Assembly (NCBI GenBank): GCA_029168955.1
Contig: JAPDOI010001209.1
Coordinates: 131,501-195,500, forward strand
DNA: 64,000 nt
Source of the DNA: Aplectana chamaeleonis
Taxonomy: Eukaryota > Nematoda > Chromadorea > Rhabditida > Cosmocercidae
Reading direction: 5' to 3'
The notes under the pieces are model-generated. The model ran no database searches and was not told the origin of the DNA. It saw nothing but the letters and a program-made list of their open reading frames with translations. The translations under genes were made by a program, and so were the position numbers. Positions 40,005-52,200 of this stretch are shown here, in pieces; the stretch's first letter is position 1, and each line of letters starts with the position of its first letter.

Positions 40005-42480
40005 ATCTGAGTGATTGGTGTTCATGATACGCAGCGTATAAGGGGCCTCATTCCATAGAAAGCGCAGTTGGCCTTTGGCGGTCGTTTCTTGAAGGTGGCT
40101 ACGAGTCATCAACGATTTTTGACCGCTGAGGGGTCTTTACCACGTTCCTTCGCGTGGTAGACTTCCTCGTTGTCGACCGTGGCGAATATGATGTCCTTGT
40201 GGAGGACTGTGGTGAAGGTGACCCCCTTGCTACGGACCGTGACATGGACCATATTTTTGTTGATAGAGACCCGTACCTATTGAAAGGATGGGACCCCATT
40301 CCCATGGAAGAGGTGCGGCTCCCGACTCCTTGACAACCTTGTGATGTAGCACGATAGTAGCACCTGCTGCTGTTTGGGAAACGGGGATGCGACAACAACT
40401 TTGCCTTTTAGAGCCACGTAGTAATTTGAATAAACCATGTGTTCCTCAGGGCAGCAAGTGCTGTTGCTACAAAGAACCTTACAACTAGACGAGGTATCTG
40501 ATCAGAAAGCCCATCGTGGCCGAATGCCCCCCTCCCCCAGTGTCTGATGAGAGGCGGAAGGTCACCTTTTCATGCACTGGGGAGGTTGATATATGTAGAT
40601 AGCAATACGCTTTCGATATAGCAACAACGCGCTCGAACCGAAGTTATGACCCGCTTCTCCTTCAGCAGCAGCAGGCTTTTAATCGTCCGAATGAGAGCAC
40701 GGGCTGCAACATTTAAAAAGTTCAAATTGATAATATTAAGCTTTTGATTCAACCACAAAGCCGTTTGTACCACTACCGCACCATAGGGCTTCTCATAAGG
40801 CCGGGTTTATACTTCCATCGACGCACGGCTGCGCTGCTCGGCGAAATGCATTCCTGCAATGTTGAACATGCGGCGCGGCGCGATCAATATTATAGAATCG
40901 CAGTTTGTCGTGCTGGCCGGCTACGGAGGTGTAAACGGTGCCGCATATGCGCCCGCATGTGCTTTGACGCGCCGTCGATCTTTAATCGAAAATTCAAAAT
41001 CCACAGATTTCATCGGAACAAGGAGTGTGGAAATTTCTATCTCCGGTTTTCTGGCCGTTTTGACCATTCTGCTACTGTTTTGTGCAAAATTAGCAGAAAT
41101 CAGAAAAAAATCCGTGAAATCGACGAAAACCAGCTCTGTCGAACAGTGCAGCTCTTCTTTGCGTTCAATAGGGCAATTGCTGCCAAAGGTAGGATTCGCC
41201 ATAAGAATGGTTGTTGTGGTAGATAGATCTGCTCATCACAAAAGTGAAAATATGTGATAAGTCGGTGGAAAAAACGTTCAGGAACAATAGATTGCTAGTT
41301 GTCAGCCCGCCCACAACTAAATAAATTCTTATGAATGCTTGTTTTGATGTCCTTCGTCTTGGTCTTGAATAGAAAAACAAGCACTTATGAGAATCCTGTC
41401 AGTTGGGGACGGGCGCACTCCCACCACTTAGCCGTTCTGGGTTGTTTTTGTGCGTTTCTCTGCAACTTTTCACTCTTCTCACTTTTTGATGGTCAGACCT
41501 GCATTCTAATGAAGAGAACTCAACAATCGATTTGAACGCAAACCCTACTTACGTAAGTATTCAGTAATGCGGCACAATAGGGGTTGCATCCAAGGGCAGA
41601 CATCGAATCGAAATCCTCGCGGCTGCTCCTGCTGCTAACAGCGGTATATGAATTCAAGGTATGCTGGGATTGAACCCATCGATATCGACAGCAGCTGTTG
41701 CTGTAGCTGTTAGCAGCAGTTGTTGCTGATAGCCAACGAGGGGTTGAATGCGATTTCTGTGCTCTGAGAGTTCTACCCGATCAATAGCCAATAAATAGCC
41801 ACGAAATGCCTGCTTTCCTGCAATTGCCGAGAAATGGTCGGGAAGTTGCTGGTTGCCGCGAAATAGCCGCGAAATGACCGCCAAATAATATTTTGTATCG
41901 AAGTTTTCATCGCGTCAGATTCACCTTTTGAAGAAGGCGCTTCCAATCGGACAAGTAGAGTATACGACGCAATTCTGTGGCATGGTTCGGATGGAAACAT
42001 CGCCGTCTGTTCAACTACCCAAGCTTGCGGTACTTGGACCCCGCCTAGCACCTGGAGGCCCAGCCCAACCGCTGTGAGCACAGGTGGCTGCCCGGCTAGA
42101 CGATATAGTGAGGATAGAATAATTTCGAATAATATAATCAATCATTTTTTTGGCTTCGATGTCGGATTGGCTTGCGCTGTTTTCGATTTTCAGACATCAA
42201 GTAGTCTCCTTCTGATCGGAAGCTTCTGAAGACTTTGCAAAGCGCGACAACCATGAGATCAACGTAGTTTGTCTCGTGAGCTTCTTTTAATAGTTCTACT
42301 CAAAACTAGGCATACTTTCAATATAACCAGTCGTTCCGTTTCCTGTTGGTTTTCGTTAAATTTGCATGTTCTTCTCGACTGGAATGAATAGATGAAATAA
42401 AGTAGTACGAAAGCTTTACATAATTGATGGCGGTGTTGGATTCTTCGCATTCATAAAATCACAATTGTCAGTTGTTCAAA
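40005..42480. other. No firm gene; one possible MITE end
   Basis: 40,130-40,310 is open in two overlapping frames: plus-strand DFLVVDRGEYDVLVEDCGEG, minus-strand a Ser/Thr/Arg-rich read. Neither is recognisable. GCCGGGTTTATACTTCCATC at ~40,800 resembles the end of the 9.9 kb element. 41,660-41,740 has repeated CAGCAGTTGTTGCTG-type triplets. Confidence 0.35.
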
Positions 42481-45400
42481 AAAAATTCGAAAATTCGAAC
42501 GTTTTCGAATAACTGACAGCTTTGACTCTGTGAATGCAAAAAAGATGTTTCGTAGTTGTTACATCACAGCTATAACAAGGATGCTGAGAAATACACTCTC
42601 TTCTCAACCAGAAAAGTTCAAATACAAATTTTTTTCCAAGAATTTCTCTGTTTTCTGGTCGTTTTAGCCTTTCTGTTTTCTGAAAGTTTCTAAAAAATTT
42701 CCTCACACCCCTGATCGGAACTTGTGCGGTCCGCGATTTTCACGCTTTAAAAGCAAAGTTTGTTGTGCGTGAAAATTGCGGCACGGACGAGTTTTGGCGC
42801 AACCATTTGTTGAAATCGTTAATTTGCTTATCATTTATACAAAATGGGACATAGAGAATTAACGTAGTGGTGGAGCTGCTAGCCACGAATCCATATCGGC
42901 AGCATACAGGGCGCTAAGGGCCGGATATACTGGGAGAACTCCGCCCATTTTTTCAATACCACTCTCGGAGCCCGGCTGGTGGTCCTGTCTTGATGCGAGA
43001 GTGGTACTCAGCGAGTCTCTGAGTAAAAAGGTCTGCAGAGTTCTAGCGACCAGCGGCACGCCGCTGAGCGAGAGCTTTGGGGCGTGGTCAAATCATGGCG
43101 CGGCGTTATGCACGGACCCGTCGCGGAGTTGCAGCGACGATGCCGCCACACTCGCTGCTGTTCTCCCATTGCGTACAACCTTTCACACTCGACGACAAAT
43201 GTTTTTGACCGCTTTAATGTTTTTAATGTAATGAGTGTTTTCATGGAAGACACTCTAACAATTCATGAAGACTTGTAGGGCTAGGAAGCAGTGAAATACC
43301 TAAAAATGAAATTGAGACGCATCAAAGTGATGATGCCCTCAAATAACATTTCAATCAAGAATAATTTTCATCGTAGCTACGCTATCACCGAGAAAAGCAA
43401 AACGAGAGTCGTAAAGAACAAGAATCAAAGGAAATCCTCGAAATTTTACAATATCGAAGGTTTCAAGAACTTCTTTCTAATAATGATTGAAACCATGAAA
43501 AAAAAAACAGTTTCACAGAATCAGTTATATGGATATATTCAACAGTAGAGCTCAATTTGATCGGTGGGGGCGTTTGTCGAAAATGGTTCAGACCATTTCC
43601 CGCCGCCGCTCGCTGACGGCGTCGCTACGAGAGTCGCTACTGGCGACGAAAATACTCTGCGAGATCACCAGGCCGCCGTTGCCGTGCGACACTTGGCCGT
43701 CCTCGCCCGCTGCTTGGCGTCCCCCCTCCTCCATCGTTGCGCTGCCACACTCGCTGCGGTGCAACCCTGCAGAGCCCTTGAAGGCAGCGTTCACAATAGC
43801 AGGATGCCTCGTACTCTCCTCACATGAAAAAAGGGCAACTCTTGCTACACCTTATGAGCCAAATGGTTGCTAGAGTCCGACCTATAAGCCAGGAGATTAG
43901 CCGCACTCACGGTTGCATTACTCTTAACCTGCAAGATCTTGACGTGAACGTTCGAAGGACGAAAGTCGATTTTGAAGGCGGCCTTCAACACCCATAAAAC
44001 TCGCAGATGCGACCAAAGAGAATTTGAGCCCTTGCGTTCACGGGACCACCCATCAGCTGCGATTCTTCGGTCCGAGCTCATCGTTTGGGAGAAAACTCAG
44101 AAGCTCCACGACTGAAGGAAGACCACAAAGGGACGCGGCTCGATGTCGCCGATCCTATTTGCTTCCTTCTAGACAAAGTTAACAGAAATTGACAAATAAG
44201 CACCTTCGCGGACAAGATGAAATTCAATTTGGCACACTGGATGGATAGAATTTCTTTAGAGAGGCTTGAGCGATGATACGTCAGTTTTCCCTGTTAGGAA
44301 CTATGTACACATGTACGTAGGAACAAGCCATATGTGTTCACATGCACATCATCGCCTTTCCTGATATACTAATAGCGTGAAAGGCACGGTGCAACCCACA
44401 GAATCATTGTTATGTCTTGTGCCCTAAACTGAAATCCATGCTGTTCACAATAGTGACTTTAGAATCGCTCGAAACCTCCTGCAAAAAGGTCATGGCTACT
44501 GAAAAATCGCGACTTCGAATAGCGAAGATTTTTTGAAAGAGTTGTTTCTGGCCGATGGAAACCGATGAACAGGCGTAGGAACTGGCTGCTTGTTAGAGGG
44601 CGGTCTAAATGACTACTCGAACATTTCTTACTTATTCGGAGAAGTGAGATTTCGCTGTTGGCAGGGTTGCTATACACTGCAGCCGAAGCACAATATCCAA
44701 TTTTACCCACGACGTTGGGCTATGTTCCTGGAGAAGTAACCGATTACTCAAGAAAGTCAGCCTATATTCTCTGAGTCAATTGGATACATTGTCTGATTAG
44801 AAGGTTTTCGGACTGGATTTTTCACATCCGACAGATCCCATTGAATGCGATTGGAATCGTTCCAATATTCGTTCGCGATCATTATTGTGAAGTTTCTTCC
44901 CCTGGGGGAATGAAAGTCCTTTTCTGTGAGATATATGCTGATGGAGAGACTCCGATTCAGTAGCAGCAGCTGCCAATACATTCTTCAACATGCCCTGTAC
45001 AGCAACTCGTTCTGCTCTACAGGCGAAACCGGGTGCCACAAAAAGGGTGGACCACCTAAGCACCTTTCATTATATCTAGCTAATTGCAGGAAGTTGTGAA
45101 AATGGGGCAAGGATTAGGGCTCCACCCTCTCTACTGAAATTAGGTACAGCCCTAGCAACCGTCCGCAGCAGAACCATGATTTTCAACACACTTCACGAAG
45201 GGAGAAGCTCTTCTTCGAGTGGATAATGAAGATGACCCCTCAGCGTTCAAAATCGAAGTTCTGAAGAAGACTCGACGTCACCTTTTAGGACCGATACTGC
45301 CAACAGGTAGATGCCTCCGAGGGCGCGAACTGTTACGGTTACGCCCTCGAACGCCATTTGGCGAGAATTCACAGGTCTTAGCCACGATCACTAGAGTCCG

Positions 45401-46200
45401 CAAATTCTTGTGTCGAAGGTAAACGGAGGCAAGTTCTACGCAGGGTCTTCCTAAAAACCGAAGGTTAACCCAGCTTATTATCTCGTAGCTAAACCCGTAA
45501 ATACTTTCCATAATTGGAGCGAGAATTCACTGGTTCAGCTACAGCCTGTCTTGAGCAGCAATCTCAACCCGAGCTGGTTACGCTGAACGCAGGGAAGCCG
45601 ATCACACAGCGTCGGCCCAGTTATCTTACGAAGTGATTACTCGACACTTTGTGGCTGGTCGTGGAGTGTGACCCAGTGTCGCTCTCTGAAAGACCTTGCC
45701 AAGGATAGTCTTGACCGCGGGGGTGCTGCAGACAGTAGGGAAGAAACGGGAGTACGGTCAGTCGCAGCTGGGACCGTCTTTCTAGTACAGATCGGGACAG
45801 GTTGGATCAATCCATCGAAAGCTGTAGCGAGATTTTTTGTAGATTCTCGCGAAAAAAGTTAGACTAGTTGCCTCTGAAACCCTTGGCATCTCCGGTTTTC
45901 GTGTGAGGCATCTAGCTATGCGTTGGCAGAGAACCTCAAACGGCCCACGACGATCTCACGTAATGTGGCCACCTTATACACCCACGGTGGTCGCAGGGAA
46001 GGACGCTGCCGTGTTCATCTGCACCAGAAAGATGTGTGGGGTGGGGGCGGAATCCCACAGCAATGGGATCAGCGGCACACTGGGTTGAGGGACTGCTGAA
46101 CTCACTCTGGCCACGAAAACCAATGTAGTTTTTGAGCACGACTACGAAAGGAACAGCACCGCAGTAGGCGGAGCTATTCAAATCAATGGGGGAGGGAATC
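42481..46200. other. No firm gene; a few exon-like stretches
   Basis: 45,204-45,307 on the plus strand encodes VDNEDDPSAFKIEVLKKTRR and is followed by a possible GTAGAT donor. 43,960-44,116 encodes an open tail ending SELIVWEKTQKLHD. AAGGCAGCGTTCACAA near 43,785 looks like a lone TTAA-element end. None of these links into a gene model. No rRNA signature was recognised in 45,500-45,870. Confidence 0.3.
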
Positions 46201-46204
46201 ACAC

Positions 46205-49200
46205 TTTTCGGCTTCTTCAGTATTGGATTGATTCAACTGCTTCAGCTACTCGCTTCGAGCGTATTGAATCACTAGTAGGGGTGGGGGTTTATACTCATCG
46301 GATTTCTTACAACTTGATTCTTAGAGCTTAACTGATTGAAGGACTTTAGAGAATCGCTTCTTTGCCGACTCGGTTCATTTGGGAAATCATTTAATCAGCT
46401 TTCGACTATTCCAATTAATCGAGGAGGATTTTATACTTAGGGGCTTCTTTAGAACCTGTTGGATTCAGGTACTTCCGTTCTTCTACAGGTTCTCGAATCA
46501 TTCGCGATGTTCAGTTGTTCGCTTTCCGGATATTTGAATAATTCCGAGAGAAATTCACAAATGGTCGTTTTCTCAGAACTTGATTGATTCAAGTACTACG
46601 ATTATTCGCTTTTTCGCGATATCGATTTATTGGGGAAGTTCAGCTGTTAGGTTTTCAGATACTCTAATCATGTAGGTGAGGAGTTTTAATTCGATCGATT
46701 TCTCTAGGAATCGATCGATACAATTTTATTAGCTCTTCTTCAAGAGCTCGGTTCATTCGGGGAATTCAGTCGTTCAGACTTCGGATATTCGAATCTTTTA
46801 AGGGAGGAATTTCTAAGCATCGGTTTCTTCAGAATTTGATTGATTCAACTGCTTTAGCTATTCGCTTCTTCGAGCGTATTGAATCACTAGTAGGGCTGGG
46901 GGTTTATACTCATCGGATTTCTTACAACTTGATCCTTAGAGCTTAACTGATTGAAGGACTTCAGAGAATCGCTTCTTTGCCGACTCGGTTCATTTGGGAA
47001 ATCATTTAATCAGCTTTCGACTATTCGAATTAATCGAGGAGGATTTTATACTTAGGGGCTTCTTTAGAACCTGTTGGATTCAGGTACTTCAGTTCTTCTA
47101 CAGGGTCTCGAATCATTCGGGTTGTTCAGTTATTCGCTCTCCGAATATTTGAATATTTCCGAGAGAACTTCACTAGTGGTCGTTTTATAGAATTTGATGG
47201 ATTCAAGTACTACGATTATTCGCTCTTTCGCGATATCGATTTATAGGGGGATTCAGCTGCTAGGTCTTCAGATATTCTAATCATGTAGGAGAGGAGTTAT
47301 GAATCGATCGATTTCTCTAGGAATCGATCGATACAATTTTATCAGCTCTTCTTCAAGAGCTCGGTTCATTCGGGGAATTCAGTCGTTCAGACTTCAGATA
47401 TTCGAATCCTTCAAGGAAGGAATTTCTAGGCAATGGTTCCATCAAAATTTGATTGATTCAACTGCTTTAGCTATTCGCTTCTTTGAGCGTATTGAATCAC
47501 TAGTAGGGGTGTTGGTTTATACTCATCGGATTTCTTACAACTTGATCCTTAGAGCTTAACTGATTGAAGGACTTCAGAGAATCGCTTCTTTGCCGACTCG
47601 GTTCATTTGGGAAATCATTTAATCAGCTTTCGACTATTTGAATCAATCGAGGAGGGGTTTATACTTAGCTGCTTCTCTGGAAACTGTTTGATTCAGGTAC
47701 TTCAGTTCTTCTACAGGGTCTCGAATCATTCGGGTTGTTCAGTTATTCGCTCTCCGAATATTTGAATATTTCCGAGAGAACTTCACTAGTGGTCGTTTTC
47801 TTAGAACTTGATCAATTCAAGTACTACGATTATTCGCTTTCTCGCGATATCGATTTATTGGGGAAGTTCAGCTGTTAGGTTTTCAGATACTCTTATCATG
47901 TAGGGGAGGAGTTTTGAATCGATCGATTTCGCTAGGAATCTATCGATACAATTTTATCAGCTTTTCTTCAAGAGCTCGGTTCATTCGGGGAATTCAGTCG
48001 TTCAGACTTCAGAGATTCGAATCCTTCAAGGAAGGAATTTCTAGGCAATGGTTCCATCAGAATTTGATTGATTCAACTGTTTTAGTTATTTATTCGCTTC
48101 TTCGAGCGTATGGAATCACTAGTAGGGGCGAGGGTTTATACTCATCGGATTTCTTACAACTTGATCCTTAGAGCTTAACTGGTTGGAGGACTTGAGAGAA
48201 TCGCTTGTTTGCCGATTCGGTTCATTTGGGAAATCATTTAATCAGCTTTCGACTATTCGAATCAACCGAGGAGGGGATTATACTTAGCGGCTTCTTTGAA
48301 ACCTGTTGGATTCAGGTACTTCCGCTCTTCTACAGGCTCTCGAATCGTTCGGGACGTTCAGTTATTCGCCTTCCGGATATTTGAATAATTCCGAGAGAAA
48401 TTCACAAATGGTCGTTTTCTTAGAACTTGATTGATTCAGGTACTACGATTATTCGCTTTTTCGCGATATCGATTTATTGGGGAAGTTCAGCTGTTAGGTT
48501 TTCAGATACTCTAATCATGTAGGTGAGGAGTTTTAATTCGATCGATTTCTCTAGGAATCGATCGATACACTTTTATTAGCTCTTCTTCAAGGGCTCGGTT
48601 CATTTGGGGAATTCAGTCGTTCAGACTTCGGATATTCGAGAATCTTTTAAGGGAGGAATTTCTAAGCATCGGTTTCTTCAGAATTTGATTGATTCAACTG
48701 CTTTAGCTATTCGCTTCTTCGAGCGTATGGAATCACTAGTAGCGGTGGGGGTTTATACTCATCGGATTTCTTACAACTTGATCCTTAGAGCTTAACTGAT
48801 TGAAGGACTTGAGAGAATCGCTTGTTTGCCGATTCGGTTCATTTGGGAAATCATTTAATCAGCTTTCGACTATTTGAATCAATCGAGGAGGGGTTTATAC
48901 TTAGCGGCTTCTTTGGAACCTGTTGGATTCAGGTACTTCCGCTCTTCTACAGGCTCTCGAATCATTCGGGATGTTCAGTTATTCGCCTTCCGGATATTTG
49001 AATAATTCCGAGAGAAATTCACAAATGGTCGTTTTCTTAGAACTTGATTGATCCAAGTACTACGATTATTCGCTTTTTCGCGATATCGATTTATTGGGGA
49101 AGTTCAGCTGTTAGGTTTTCAGATACTCTAATCATGTAGGTGAGGAGTTTTAATTCGATCGATTTCTCTAGGAATCGATCAATACAATTTTATTAGCTGT

Positions 49201-52200
49201 TCTTCAAGAGCTCGGTTCATTCGGGGAATTCAGTCGTTCAGACTTCGGATATTCGAATCCTTTAAGGGAGGAATTTCTAAGCATCGGTTTTTTCAGAATT
49301 TGATTGATTCAACTGCTTTAGTTATTTATTCGCTTCTTCGAGCGTATGGAATCACTAGTAGGGGCGAGGGTTTATACTCATCGGATTTCTTACAACTTGA
49401 TCCTTAGAGCTTAACTGGTTGGAGGACTTGAGAGAATCGCTTGTTTGCCGATTCGGTTCATTTGGGAAATCATTTAATCAGCTTTCGACTATTCGAATCA
49501 GTCGAGCAGGGGTTTATACTTAGCGGCTTCTTTGGAACCTGTTGGATTCAGGTACTTCCGCTCTTCTACAGGCTCTCGAATCATTCGGGATGTTCAGTTA
49601 TTCGCCTTCCGGATATTTGAATAATTCCGAGAGAAATTCACAAATGGTCGTTTTCTTAGAACTTGATTGATCCAAGTACTACGATTATTCGCTTTTTCGC
49701 GATATCGATTTATTGGGGAAGTTCAGCTGTTAGGTTTTCAGATACTCTAATCATGTAGGTGAGGAGTTTTAATTCGATCGATTTCTCTAGGAATCGATCA
49801 ATACAATTTTATTAGCTGTTCTTCAAGAGCTCGGTTCATTCGGGGAATTCAGTCGTTCAGACTTCGGATATTCGAATCCTTTAAGGGAGGAATTTCTAAG
49901 CATCGGTTTTTCAGAATTTGATTGATTCAACTGCTTTAGTTATTTATTCGCTTCTTCGAGCGTATGGAATCACTAGTAGGGGCGAGGGTTTATACTCATC
50001 AGGTTCTTACAACTTGATCCTTAGAGCTTAACTGGTTGGAGGACTTGAGAGAATCGCTTGTTTGCCGATTCGGTTCATTTGGGAAATCATTTAATCAGCT
50101 TTCGACTATTCGAATCAACCGAGGAGGGGTTTATACTTAGCGGCTTCTTTGGAACCTGTTGGATTCAGGTACTTCCGCTCTTCTACAGGCTCTGGAATCG
50201 TTCGGGACGTTCAGTTATTCGCCTTCCGGATATTTGAATAATTCCGAGAGAAATTCACAAATGGTCGTTTTCTTAGAACTTGATTGATTCACATACTACG
50301 ATTATTCGCTTTTTCGCGATATCGATTTATTGGGGAAGTTCAGCTGTTAGGTTTTCAGATACTCTAATCATGTAGGTGAGGAGTTTTAATTCGATCGATT
50401 TCTCTAGGAATCGATCGATACACTTTTATTAGCTCTTCTTCAAGGGCTCGGTTCATTTGGGGAATTCAGTCGTCCAGACTTCCGATATTCGAATCCTTTG
50501 AGGGAGCAATTTCTAAGCATCGGTTTCTTCAAGAATTTGATTGATTCAACTGCTTTAGCTATTCGCTTCTTCGAGCGTATGGAATCACTAGTTGGGGCGA
50601 GGGTTTATACTCATCGGATTTCTTACAACTTGATCCTTAAAGCTTAACTGGTTGAAGGACTTGAGAGAATCGCTTGTTTGCCGATTCAGTTCATTTGGAA
50701 ATCATTTAATCGGCTTTCGACTATTCGAATCAGTCGAGCAGAGGTTTTATACTTAGCTGCTTCTCTGGAAACTGTTTGATTCAGGTACTTCAGTTCTCCT
50801 ACAGGGTCTCGAATCATTCGGGTTGTTCAGTTATTCGCTCTCCGAATATTTGAATATTTCCGAGAGAACTTCACTAGTGGTCGTTTTCTTAGAACTTGAT
50901 CAATTCAAGTACTACGATTATTCGCTTTCTCGCGATATCGATTTATTGGGGAAGTTCAGCTGTTAGGTTTTCAGATACTCTTATCATGTAGGGGAGGAGT
51001 TTTGAGTCGATCGATTTCTCTAGGAATCGATCAATACAATTTTATTAGCTGTTCTTCAAGAGCTCGGTTCATTCGGGGAATTCAGTCGTTCAGACTTCGG
51101 ATATTCGAATCCTTTAAGGGAGGAATTTCTAAGCATCGGTTTCTTCAGAATTTGATTGATTCAACTGCTTTAGCTATTCGCTTCTTCGAGCGTATGGAAT
51201 CACTAGTTGGGGCGAGGGTTTATACTCATCGGATTTCTTACAACTTGATCCTTAGAGCTTAACTGGTTGGAGGACTTGAGAGAATCGCTTGTTTGCCGAT
51301 TCGGTTCATTTGGGAAATCATTTAATCAGCTTTCGACTATTCGAATCAACCGAGGAGGGGTTTATACTTAGTGGCTTCTCTGGAACCTGTAGGATTCAGG
51401 GACTTCCGCTCTTCTACAGGGTCTCGAATCATTCGGGACGTTCAGTTATTCGCCTTCCGGATATTTGAATAATTCCGAGAGAAATTCACAAATGGTCGTT
51501 TTCTTAGAACTTGATTGATTCACATACTACGATTATTCGCTTTTTCGCGATATCGATTTATTGGGGAAGTTCAGCTGTTAGGTTTTCAGATACTCTAATC
51601 ATGTAGGTGAGGAGTTTTAATTCGATCGATTTCTCTAGGAATCGATCAATACAATTTTATTAGCTGTTCTTCAAGAGCTCGGTTCATTCGGGGAATTCAG
51701 TCGTTCAGACTTCGGATATTCGAATCCTTTAAGGGAGGAATTTCTAAGCATCGGTTTTTTCAGAATTTGATTGATTCAACTGCTTTAGTTATTTATTCGC
51801 TTCTTCGAGCGTATGGAATCACTAGTAGGGGCGAGGGTTTATACTCATCGGATTTCTTACAACTTGATCCTTAGAGCTTAACTGGTTGGAGGACTTGAGA
51901 GAATCGCTTGTTTGCCGATTCGGTTCATTTGGGAAATCATTTAATCAGCTTTCGACTATTCGAATCAACCGAGGAGGGGTTTATACTTAGCGGCTTCTTT
52001 GGAACCTGTTGGATTCAGGTACTTCCGCTCTTCTACAGGCTCTCGAATCGTTCGGGACGTTCAGTTATTCGCCTTCCGGATATTTGAATAATTCCGAGAG
52101 AAATTCACAAATGGTCGTTTTCTAAGAATTTGATTGATTCAAATACTACGATTATTCGCTTTTTCGCGATATCGATTTATTGGGGAAGTTCAGCTGTTAG

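Noticed and set aside
40099..40398. 99-codon minus-strand Ser/Thr/Arg-rich frame
   Set aside because: An overlapping plus-strand frame is equally open, with no splice sites or domain; probably compositional.
45500..45870. Possible large-subunit rRNA fragment (GGGAAGCCGATC, GTCTTTCTAGTACAGATCGG)
   Set aside because: The phrases do not follow conserved 28S core sequence that I know, and no adjacent rRNA segments were found.
47299..51262. Repeated 85-86 codon frames in the satellite (start MNRSISLGI or MSRSISLGI)
   Set aside because: They recur only because the unit recurs; the start codon is lost in most units, and many units carry stops or indels in the same frame.
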